A stretch of DNA of 64,000 nucleotides, taken from Cytospora piceicola (Eukaryota > Ascomycota > Sordariomycetes > Diaporthales > Cytosporaceae). A program made the position numbers and the translations under genes. Below are positions 21,992 through 32,626 of this stretch, one piece after another. The first letter of the stretch is position 1; each line of letters starts with the position of its first letter. Under the pieces are notes generated by a model that was given only the letters and a program-made list of their open reading frames with translations, had not been told where the DNA came from and ran no database searches. The stretch is taken from NCBI GenBank assembly GCA_023375675.1, contig JALQBC010000021.1:620001-684000 (forward strand), in the 5' to 3' direction.

Positions 21992-22695
21992 GATGATTAT
22001 TGTCAGATTGTATGGGGACCTGAGTGTAGTGGAAGGTCGAAAACGGGTGGACTACACGTTGCGATGCGGCGGTGTCTTGAGGATGGTATTTCGGAGAAAC
22101 AGCTTGCCGTAGTGCAGGGATCGACGCTGGAGCCGCTGGATCAGGCTTTTGGATTGGGAAGCCTAAGGCTGTACCACCGTTTTGAGTTCTTGGTGATCTT
22201 TGACTTCTTGATGTCTTACGGGTCTCCTTGTCGTGTAGCTATCGACACTTTGATGGGCTGGTGCTGTGATAGTAAAGATTTGGTGCGTACTTTTGGCAGC
22301 GGGGTGGATGAATTTTGCCCCACCATGACGCCGAATGGGCCATGGTTAGGCGGTACAGTGATTTAGCTGCTGCCCAAGGTGGAAGAGTGGCTTCAGGGGA
22401 CTCACCACAGTGTTAGCAGCCAATAATACAGTAATAAGACTCACTTAACGATGCCTAGGAGACAGTGCGGATGATATCAACAGCACAAACTACACCAGCT
22501 TTTACAATAGGACAACGACTGTTTGACTACACATTACTGATATTGTGTCCAATAAATCGAACTTTTGCCTGCATCCTCGTTGTTGTGTCTCCACCTGCCA
22601 ACTAGCAAGGCTATGAACCATCCAGCCATCTTGCAATACTTCCTAAAACGGTCAAGTAGGGTAGGAGTTCCTGCCAATAGCTACTTGACCTAACC
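21992..22695. promoter_or_regulatory. Divergent promoter region, eRF3 / RanGTP-binding protein
   Basis: Spacer between two divergent starts. It contains the eRF3 leader and the promoters of both genes; no open frame of interest is seen. Confidence 0.5.
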
Positions 22696-24643
22696 ATGGA
22701 CGCTCTCTTAGGGAGGCTTGGGTCACATGCCGTCAACTATGCTATTCGCTCTGGTATCGCCCTGACCTCAAGTTATGCCATCGGCCAGTGTTCCAGGCTG
22801 TTAAAGACCGTTGACGACCGAGGCGTCCGCGCCGAACTGAAGTTACTGCAGGACCAACTCAACGGCAAGATCAAGATTTTGTCGCCAGTCATAGACTTGA
22901 TAGAGTTTAAGTAAGTTCTCTTGCTCACAAACTAACGAGATAAATGGCATCGGTCACTAATAAATCAGTAGGTCTGGACGGGGCAACATATTCCTTGAAT
23001 CGGCTGTTCCCCTGGCAAAGTCACTACACCGTGAAATCGTTGCCCTTGGCAGGAGACTTGAACATGCTGCCCTTGCAGAGGAAGGCTCGCGAGAATCGGG
23101 GACCAAGTCCCAAACTGCCGAAGCACACTATGCCGAACTACTCAGCATCATTCGGGCTATCAAAGCCCTGCTGGCACGCATCGACAGCGAGATTCCGTCT
23201 CTGCAGATAGCCATTACTGCCTCAGGAGAAACCCTCTCATCATCGATGCCCGCTGGGATTTCCCCATCCCGGTTTCTGCAGGCAAGCTTCTTTCTGAATC
23301 TTGGAGACACCCAATTCGCCAGTGATCCCACGCGACCCGTACAAATTGGCCCAACATTCTATTTGTCTCTCTACATGCTCTTCATCGGCCATACCCAATC
23401 CACACCACATCATGCTAGTGCAACGCATGCTGGGCCCTCCACTCCCGACCCTTCCAGGGCAGGCACGCCGAGAAAAAACGAGCCCTACGGCTTTGTGGAG
23501 GGCGAGAGACGGCCTATATGGCAGGAAGTTTTGCATAAAGCTCGTGTGCGGCTTTGCAGGACCCCAATGGGATGGGTCTTCGACCACAAACAGGGTTACA
23601 TTCCTGACGACATTTGCATGCCAGGTCAGGACTCGAAGCACCCAGAAGATCAGAACTTTGGACGGCGGGACGAATATACCTACCACCTCGAAATTGTGGA
23701 AGATCTGGATGACGGTAGAGTACATGAGGATGACGACGCCAACATCCGACCATATGATGGTGTTCCTCACGCGGGTATTCGAGAGTCGATTCCAATCCAC
23801 CAGATATCCAGAATTTTCTACACGGATAGCGGGCGAATCCTCAACATTGGAAACTCTGATGAGGCAGGCAACAGCCCGATACTCCTTCTGAAGAGAGATG
23901 ACAGTGCACCAAGTACCGCTAAAGTCGAGGAGCATATCATGTCTCAGAACAAGATCACGCCAACCAAAGCTATCGAACCTTCGGACAAAGATGAAGCATA
24001 CGACGACCAAGATGAGATCAATCGTCAACTGCGGGAGGAAAGCGGGCAACCTGTCCACGCAGGGCCCAAAACTGTGACGAAGCTGCACCCTCTAGGATTG
24101 CAGCTCCCTCCACACCTAGACCCTGAATGGTTGGCATTTCAGGTTTTCACAGAAGACGATGATCACACATCATCCGATGCAGAAGATGAGCCCGAGCATG
24201 ACAGTGATGATGAGAAACTACTTCCAACCATCAAACCCAAGCGGCCTGTCCCTACATCGCACGGGTCGTCGATGGATGCGAACCTAATGGCGCAAATCAA
24301 GACGCTCTCTGTCCAGTCCCCGTCGGAACTGAGGAGCACCTCAGGTACACATACAACGACGGAAGCGCAGATGTCGAAAGCAAAACGAGAAGAACAGTTC
24401 ATGGCACGATCACCATTTGGCTCTATTACGTCGACCCTATCACTTATGGAGATGTTGATTCGTCTCACGAGCCTTCAGGAGTTCCAGCAGGCGGCGCACC
24501 TGTCCATACCGGACTACATTCTGTCCTTCTTTCTAGAAGAGACGTCGACAACGGGTCTAAAAGGAGAGGAGCGGTGGAAGGCGAGGAACGAGGCAAAACG
24601 ACGGGTTGGCTTTGATCCTTATACTGATACCCCTACCCACTGA
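22696..24643 (+). CDS. RanGTP-binding family protein (Yrb30-like)
   Basis: Exons 22696-22910 and 22972-24643; 628 aa. The N-terminus (MDALLGRLGSHAVNYAIRSG, then SYAIGQCSRLL) and the block formed across the intron (LIEFKSGRGNIFLESAVPLA) match the fungal RanGTP-binding family that includes yeast Yrb30, a protein that binds Ran-GTP and affects its GTPase cycle. A middle motif (SPSRFLQASFFL) and a region giving INIGNSDEAGNSP-like blocks follow. The C-terminal third is acidic and ends in a helical segment with RLTSLQEFQQAAHLSIPDYI. Localisation and exact role are inferred from the family. The gene lies divergent to eRF3 across 0.7 kb. Confidence 0.78.
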
Positions 24644-25442
24644 GGAATGCATAGCTTGCGGATAGGTCGGTTGATTGTTTAGCTTAATCATTGCATGGCT
24701 CGAGGCGTTTTGTTACGTTTGGTCGATTGTGTTCTATGATTAGAACTGATAGCGGCACCAGAATTGATCGCATAATTTAGAGCATCTGCGTCTATCGTGA
24801 GAGTATACCATATTCAGGACCTTATGAGAACTGAAGTGGAAGGGGGGGGGGGTGACAAAGCCATATGCCGTGGCTACCTAAGTACCCAGTTACTCTAGGT
24901 CTACGCATATGATACTGTTTTGGAACGGGTACCGATACGTATGTGCACAGTACAGCCTGAGTTTGCTGCCGCGGCAACTGTCACTATAATTATGTCATCT
25001 ATTGACTTGAACTTAGGCCTGGACCCTTACTTACTTTAGGCGCCATTTGCCCCTCCATCAACAACACCCGACACTCGACATTCGACGCCCGCAGGAAAGC
25101 CAACTCAACCTGCAGGTTTTAAAACGCGTTAAGACACGACACGACACGAACACTGCACGACACGCGTTCCTGCATCCCGGCGAAGCTTATCGTGCAACCT
25201 CTACGACCCAATGAACTCGACTTCACCAGCAACCCCCGAGGGGCTACGCTGAGAAACCTGATGCAAGTGTAGTACCTTGGCACCCTGGCGACTAGACAGC
25301 TTTAAACGCATGACAAGCCCGACTTGAGAAGTTGGTGGCGAGACACTCGACATACATAGAGCTCCACTAGTGTTTTCCACGAACTGTAACGCGCCACAAC
25401 ATACGCACATCTCCCCCAACCTGTCCAGGTACCTCGCGAAGC
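24644..25442. promoter_or_regulatory. Promoter region of the SNF2 ATPase gene
   Basis: Contains a G run at 24842-24851, a TACCTAAGTACC-type repeat near 24876, an ACACG-rich stretch at 25133-25166 and two ACGCGT boxes (25124-25129 and 25162-25167). No gene is seen. Confidence 0.5.
25124..25167 (+). promoter_or_regulatory. Paired ACGCGT (MCB-like) boxes
   Basis: Two perfect ACGCGT hexamers 38 bp apart, about 280-320 bp before the start codon of the SNF2 gene. ACGCGT is the MluI cell-cycle box bound by MBF, which drives G1/S expression of replication and repair genes in yeasts. Function here is inferred. Confidence 0.5.
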
Positions 25443-28400
25443 ATGGCTCGCCTTACTCGCACTGAGTCCTTTGGGGACGACGATCTCGAGGTGATCAGTT
25501 CACAGGCAGCCAACATGTCTCTCCAAAACGCAGGCTCGCCCGCCCCAAACTCTTCTATACGGCGGCCTACGGGAACCCCCAAAAAGGAAGACGTGGAAGA
25601 CCTGGCATCTAGCCCAGTAGCACCAACATATAAATCACTTAACTCTCTGGGCTTCAATCACTCGGAGAAGCCCGTCTTCGGACAGCCTGGAAAGTTGATG
25701 TCAAGTCTTAAGCAGAAAGCAGCCAACGCTTCCAATCTTTTCATACAGCCCAAGAGGCGGCCTGAGCATCATCGGGACCACAAGATGCCCTCACGAAAGC
25801 CCAGCGAAACAAACTCATCGTCGATGGCACCGTTGTTCAGCTCCCTGGGCCCTGGTGCGCATCCACCCGAATATGTCCAGTCCTCGTATTACAAAGCCCC
25901 TCCCAGCAAAGCTGCCTTTGACGACAACAATTTCTACACCGACCCCGCCAAGGCGAATGAGGACCTCAAGGCCCTGCTGGAGGGTGGATTGGAGGACGAC
26001 GAAGACAAGGAAGACGACAAAGGCGGCTTGGAGGACGGTACAGTTGAGGGTATTATGGTTAAACTCCTGCCACACCAAGTTGAGGGTATCAAATGGATGA
26101 AGGGCCGAGAGTTGGGGCCAGTGAAGCGCGGCAAGGTCCCCAAGGGCGGGATTCTTGCAGACGACATGGGCTTGGGGAAGACTTTGCAGTCTATCTCGCT
26201 CATCATCAGCAATTCCAGGCCGGATAGAGACGATCCAACCTGGAAGAAGTCACTAAATGGTGTGGAGAAAGGCACTCTTGTTGTAGCGCCGCTAGCTCTC
26301 ATCCGACAATGGGAGGCAGAGATCAAGGAGAAAGTGACAACGGCACATCGCCTCAGCGTTTGCGTGCATCACGGACCGAACCGTACTAAGCGGTATCAGG
26401 ATCTCGCTAAGTACGATGTCGTGATTACTACTTATCAGATTCTGGTGTCGGAGCATAACTACTGTTCCGACAGTGTCAAAGCCGGCTGTTTCGGTCTGCA
26501 TTGGTACCGCGTCATCCTCGACGAGGCGCATACTATCAAGAACCGGAATGCAAAATCCACTAAGGCATGTTGCGACCTGCGTTCGGAATATAGGTGGTGT
26601 TTGACGGGCACACCTATGCAAAACAACTTGGACGAGCTACAGAGCTTGGTCCACTTCCTGCGCATCCAGCCTTACGATAGCCTCCAGCATTGGCGAGAGA
26701 ATATCGATAAGCCAATGAAAAATGGCAAGGGCCATCTTGCGATCAGCCGACTCCATGCCCTCCTGCGGTCATTCATGAAGCGTCGCACCAAAGACATCTT
26801 GAAGGAGGAGGGCGCACTGCTTCCAGGAGGCAAGAAGGCTCTTGAGGCCGCCGCCAAAAACGGCTCGACTGAAGCCCCAGTTTCAAATTTCAAGATCACG
26901 GAGCGCAAGGTCGTGGCCGTGTCTACGGAATTCTCTCCTGCTGAACGTCGATTTTACGACAAGCTGGAGGAACGCGCCGACAAGAGTCTTGAGAGGATGA
27001 TGAAGGTCAAAGTCAACTACGCCAATGCATTGGTGCTGCTCCTTCGGCTGCGACAAGCTTGCAACCATCCGAAATTGGTAGAGAACAAGCTAGATCAGGA
27101 CAAAGATGCCCTTTCCACCGATACATCCAACCAAAAAGCTGCAGATACCAGCCTTGAAGATCTTACGGACGCTTTCGGCGGCATGGGAATCCAGGCGCAG
27201 AAGTGCGATATGTGTCAGCAAAACCTGCCCCGGGAGGTTTCTGCCCGCGGCGGTGTTCACTGTGAAGAGTGTTCGGCGGATATCGATGAGATTTATGCCG
27301 AGGCCCTTGGACCGAAGATGTCGAGCCAAGGCAAGAAGCCCAAGAAGTCCAAGAAGGAGGAAGCCAAGATAGAGGTGAAGAAGCGCCAGTCACGGAGGCG
27401 AAACGTCGTTATGGACAGCGACGACGAAGAAGGAGAGGCAAGCTGGCTTGTCGATGAAGATGATCGTGGGCAGCTACGCTTGGGCAAAGCGGGCGGCACG
27501 GACGACGAGAACGCTGAAGGCGTAGGCGAGGACATTGGGTCTTATGACTCTGCTCATGACTCTGAAGACGAGGAAGCAAGCAACATGAGCAGCTTTGTTG
27601 TCGAGGACGAACTTGCCACCCAGCGTACCTCTCAAGACTATCAATCTGATTCTGACGACGACAGTCTCGTGTCGATCGATAAGCTCGGCTCCCAATCCAA
27701 CAAGAACAAGAATATTGAGAAGCGAGCCAAGAGAATGGTCGACTCGGAGGCCGAGTCCGGATCCGAAGCCTACTCTGAGGAGGAGGAGGATATGGCTACA
27801 GAAGCGGATTCCGAAGACGACTCCGAAGACGACTCAAGTGACGAGGACTCACAATTCGCAGGATCAGACAACCTCTACGCGCCACACCGGCTCATGAAGG
27901 GCCAACCCCTCATAACCTCGTCCAAGATCCGCGAGATCATCAAGATCCTGCACAAGGAGGTCACCGAGCACAAGTTCATCGTGTTCTCGCAATTTACCTC
28001 CATGCTGGACCTGGTTGAGCCGTACCTGCGCAAGGAGGGCTTTGACTTCGTGCGCTACGATGGAGGAATGAAGAACGACGACCGAGAGGCGAGCCTGAAC
28101 AGCCTGCGTAACGACAAGAAAACGCGGATCCTGTTGTGCAGTCTGAAGTGTGGATCGTTGGGGCTCAACTTGACTGCTGCGACAAGGGTTATCATCGTCG
28201 AGCCGTTCTGGAACCCTGTAGGTTTTCCTGAATCCACCCATCCATATTTCTTCCCTTCTCCCTGTCGCCCTTCACATGATGTGCTAATGAATCACCTCCC
28301 CAGTTCGTCGAGGAACAAGCCATAGACCGCGTCCACCGACTCACCCAGACCGTCGACGTCGTCGTCTACAAGCTCACCGTCAGGGACACGGTGGAGGAGC

Positions 28401-28666
28401 GCATCCTCGCGCTCCAGGAGAAGAAGCGGCTCCTCGCCATGCACGCCATCGAGGGCGGCATGAAGAAGAATAAGGACGCGCTCAAGCTGTCCCTGCAGGA
28501 CCTGCTCAACCTGTTTAAGCCGAGACATGACAATGAGGTCGATGACCAGGTTGTCAGTCAGGACATGGACAACATGATGACTGGCGTGGCAGATCTCGGG
28601 AGGAAAAAGCCGGCGGAGAGGAAGGCACCCAAGAAGGATGATGATGTTTACGGACGGCGGTGGTGA
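25443..28666 (+). CDS. SNF2-family DNA-dependent ATPase, Rad5/Rad16/Uls1 group
   Basis: Exons 25443-28217 and 28304-28666; 1045 aa. Helicase lobe 1 has ILADDMGLGKTLQS (about 238-251), VVAPLALIRQWEAEI, ILDEAHTIKN (about 357-366) and LTGTPMQNNLDEL. Lobe 2 has FIVFSQFTSMLDLVEPYL, RILLCSLKCGSLGLNLT and, across the intron, EPFWNPFVEEQAIDRVHRLT. Such proteins remodel chromatin or displace DNA-bound proteins in repair. Between the lobes, where Rad5/Rad16/Uls1 carry a C3HC4 RING, there is only a four-Cys knuckle (C588, C591, C607, C610) followed by about 200 very acidic residues. It may therefore lack ubiquitin-ligase activity. The nearest named relatives are probably S. pombe Rrp1/Rrp2 or yeast Uls1; the orthologue is not certain. 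Confidence 0.88.
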
Positions 28667-29110
28667 GTGGCAAAGATGTGTAGAGCCTGACGAGAGACGA
28701 GTCTGATGATGTATTTATGTTGACCACCCCGTCGATCGGGTTATTCGGTCTGGATGACGAACGACATGAAAATTGGGTCTGCATTCCTCATATTTGTTTC
28801 CCTTATGAACTGGGTTATTCAGGAACGAATCATGATACGGCATACAACAAGTATTGCCTATTTACAAAATGCAAGTGATATTCAATGCTGCCTGTTTCAC
28901 ACCCTGTAGCAGCATGGCTTGCTCTCCTGATACACGGCCTTTGTTACTATTTCTTATAGGCCAGATCCATCGTTTCCATGCTGCCCTTCATCGTGCCTAC
29001 CCAGCATCCTTACTGATAATGTTCATACCCAAGATAGCCCATAAGCACATATCCTCTCTCCGTACCCTTGATCCAAGCGAGGTGTCGACCCTTCCTGCTC
29101 TTCTCCACAA
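28667..29110. other. Convergent 3' gap
   Basis: Between the 3' ends of the SNF2 gene (+) and HSE1 (-). No gene is seen; the region should hold the 3' UTRs. Confidence 0.5.
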
Positions 29111-31488
29111 CTAATAAGCACTTGGCGGTGGGACATATGGCTTATATTGAGCAGACTGCCCAGCATGCTGGCTCGGCAGGCCCTGTCTCGAATCATACGC
29201 AGGACCGCTCGGGTGCAACGGCGACGGCGCACCATCGAACCGCGCCTGGCCACCCGGCATCAGGCTACCCGGGATCGAAGGAGCCGACGGCGCAGGGTAG
29301 GACGGCTCGCTGGGCGCGGACGGCGCGGACGGGCCATCATCGGGCGAGTACGCAGATGAGGTGTAGGCTGCCGAGGCCTGAGGGTTGTGTGACGCGACGG
29401 GCGAGTCGTAGGCGGATGTTGCCAGCTCCTGGGGGTTACCGGGCCCGGAGCCCGGGCCGTACGTGGATTGCCGCCGTTGATCGTATGCACCCTGGGGCCG
29501 TTGCGGGTGATCTGATGGTGGTGCTTGCGATCCTGGTACTGGTGGGCGGGAGTATGGCACGTATTGGTTTGCTGGTGGTGGGGAAGTAGTTGTCCTGCAA
29601 TCAGCACGTTAGCACTTGCTCGATCATGTGATCGAACACCACAAGGGACTCACTGGATAGGCGGCACATCAGACTGCTGTCCGGCAGAAGGAACACGCTG
29701 CCCTGGATCAAGCGGCGGGTACGAATGCTGGGCGGGCGGTCCTCCCGTGGGAGGAACCTCCGCGCCAGCCAGGAAGAACGGCGCCGGAGTGGCTCCTGGC
29801 CTCTGGAATGCTGGAGACGGTGTAGACTGAGGATGTTGCTGGGGAGGGTATGCTTGGTATTGATGCTGTACTTGATCTGCCGTCTCATTGGTCAGGAACG
29901 GTACTTGGCTTATTATATACATGAAGAAATTGACAGGAGATCTAACCTTGAGCAGGAGCGGGGGTATAGAATCTCTGAGGGTCTTGGGAAGGTGGCTGTT
30001 GAGGGTAACCTGGGCCAGAAGGTGCTCCATAACCCTGAGGTTCTTGTGGTTGAGCTGCTGGCCCAGGATAGCTGAGACCTGGACCACCATACCCCTGAGG
30101 TATTGCGGGTCGCAGGGCGTATGGTGGGTAGTTGGTTTGTGGAGGATGCGACATGGAGGACTCCAACAATGCCTCATAGTCCCTCCGGGCCTTAATGAAC
30201 TTCTCGTTGAGTTGTGTGAAATCATCTGCGATGTGTCAGTCAACATATCCCCCGGAATCCGTGTTACAGCCAGAACCATGCTTACCCTTCTTCTGCGAGT
30301 ACTTCTCAATCAACTTGATCAATTTGGGGCGAATGGCCAACGTCTGGTGGTAAAGCTTGGAGATCTCTTCATTGTCCTCCTCCCGCGGCGCACTATTCGT
30401 GCTCAACAGCGTCAACAGCTTCTCGACGTTCTTGATCTCGGCAAACACCTCAGCCTCCATCTGCGCCTCACGCTGGAGCTCATCAGGTGTCGGGTCCGTC
30501 AGCTTCTCGACGTAGTTCAGCGGGAAGATGCCCGTCTTGCCCTTCAAGGACCCGCGCCACCAGTCCTTGTATACGCTCTCCAGCACAGCAATGACATCGC
30601 CCTTCTTGAACTCCAACTCGCCTGGCTCAGAGGGCACAAAGTCGTAGAGCGCCCGTACCCGGCTGACCGTCGCAGCCGTGGTGCCCGACGGCATGGGCTG
30701 TAAGGGCGCCGCGGCGGCCGCGGGCGCTGGCTCCTGAGGGGCTGGGCTGCTAGTCGATGGTCCCGCGGCGGCTGACTGCGGGATGGACTTCTTCCTCTCC
30801 TCCTCCTGCAGACTCAGCTTCAAGGCTATCTGGAGCTCGTTCTCCTCCTTTTGACGGTCGAGTTCAGTCAGACTGTTCTTCTGTGGCGCAGAGGGCGGCT
30901 GGAGCTGCGGGTTGCTCTGCTTAAGGCGGAAGTATGCGTCGTACATGATGCCCAGGTCAGCGTCCTTGCTGAACATGTCGGACCACTCCTTCGTCCTCTC
31001 GAGGATCTTCGCTTTCACTTGGTTGTGGGTATTGCGGTCGTTGGCCAGCTTAAGGAGGGCATCGGTGAAGGCGCGGCTGGCGAGCTCTCGGTGCATGGGC
31101 TTGCCACAGTTCTGGCTGAGGGCGTTGGCAAGCTGTAGGTGGTAGAAGAAGGAAGACGTCAGATCTGGAATTGCACGAGAGGGGGTTCTAAACACCTCCC
31201 ATGGGAAGTATTGCTAACCTCAAGAGTGTATAATTGTACGTTGGCGTTGCGATGGGCCAGGCGCTTGATCAAGGCCTGGACAGCCTGCTGTGAGCCATTA
31301 GTGTCGCTGGACACACGGTCGCAAACTTCCATAATAGAGCCCCAGTCCTCCGAGGTGAGGTTCTCGTCCGTCGCCTTGGCTACGTATGGCAATCAGAGTC
31401 AGCGATGGGGTCCTTGCATCCCCTTAGTGCATAGAGTGAACGTACCGACGGCCTCATCGTAGGGCCCAGGAGCTGCTGCTCTGAACAT
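29111..31488 (-). CDS. hse1: ESCRT-0 subunit HSE1 (STAM homologue)
   Basis: Minus-strand exons 31488-31446, 31379-31219, 31132-30286, 30225-29947, 29876-29654, 29594-29111; 678 aa. With Vps27 it forms ESCRT-0 on endosomes and sorts ubiquitinated cargo into multivesicular bodies. A VHS domain covers about 1-140 (ATDENLTSEDWGSIMEVCD, LANALSQNCGKPMHREL). A ubiquitin-interacting motif lies at about 164-182 (EENELQIALKLSLQEEE), then an SH3 domain at about 224-281 (RALYDFVPSEPGELEFKKGD, DWWRGSLKGKTGIFPLNYVE). A GAT-like helical region follows (NEEISKLYHQTLAIRPKLIK), then a long Pro/Gln/Tyr/Gly-rich tail. All five introns restore the frame. The next gene upstream on the same strand is ATG13. Confidence 0.96.
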
Positions 31489-32626
31489 GGTGGCAGCCTG
31501 CTCTATGAGAATGTCGAGTGGTGGCAGCAGCTGAGTCTTCTCCTTCTTCTGTTCGATACGCGTTTGTGTTTGAAAGTCAGCTATCGCTAAGTGACTTGTG
31601 GTGCGGAGGAGAGATAGTAGTGGTAGTGCAAGGTCACGATGCTTTAGGTGGATGAGTATGACGAAGTGTGCAGTCAGTGCTTATAATCCGTCTGCGCAAA
31701 GCTGCTAAGGTCAGGCGCTCAGAACTGGGAACCCCTGACAAAGTTGCCGCTGGGCGCCTGTAGACGCTGGGGCATGTACTAGTATTGGCCCTGAAGGTGG
31801 GGTGGTTGGGGATGCTCCTATCAGTTGATCTACCTTCAAGAACGGATCCTTGGGTGCCTGGGCTGCTGGGATGCCTCGTTATCATGCGTCGCACTGCCTT
31901 GCGTTGCTTGCGCCACATCTTGAATCCCAAGACAATGATGCCCAATACTCACCGTCTCAATAATCTTGTTTCTAGTCCTTTGAAAGGAAGCACTGCCTTG
32001 GATGATCCAGAACAGTATCACATAACTGTACATTTAGGAAGAAGCCAGTCAGATCATTACACAGTCAGTATATGCAATATTTTACCACACTCATGAGCGC
32101 CTTCGAGCACAAGGAATGTCTTCTATTTCTATGTGCATATGACATGTTCCTCAACAACGCATACAGCTGCCCATTCACTATGTGCATACCCTTTCTGGCT
32201 GGCTGGCTTGCTTTGCTCTCGATTTCCCTAGACGGACGCTTGTTTCTCCGTCTCACCCAGAGTACCGCCAATACCTGGCCGTGCTCTCAGGTTGTTTCCG
32301 TCCCAGGCATCCCTCAACACTAGACAACAACATCGTCTTGTCCTGCTGCAGCCCAAACAAACGCCGTTGTAGAGCTCTCCTGTCTCGCCCTGGATCCAAG
32401 AGCACTACCCAAGATCTCATTGTTCCCCGTGCCCAAAGCCCCTAGTATAGAGAGGAGATGATATGTCCAGTCTGATGTAATATGAAAGACACTTGTAATC
32501 CTCCAAAACTCCTAATGACCATTATACTGATTTCCGTCGCTTATTGAGCGGTCCTGTTGTTTGCCTTCATTCTGTATGTATGACCCTTGGCCCTGCAAAG
32601 GACGTTGCAAACTTCCCCAGCAGGTC
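31489..32626. promoter_or_regulatory. HSE1 upstream / ATG13 downstream spacer
   Basis: Between the HSE1 start and the ATG13 stop, both minus strand. No supported gene; expected to hold the HSE1 promoter and ATG13 3' UTR. Confidence 0.45.

Noticed and set aside
27204..27284. Complete RING finger in the SNF2 protein
   Set aside because: Only four Cys and no further ordered Cys/His are present, so a C3HC4 RING cannot be claimed.
29068..29589. 173-codon plus-strand frame
   Set aside because: Antisense of the Pro/Gln/Ser-rich HSE1 tail.
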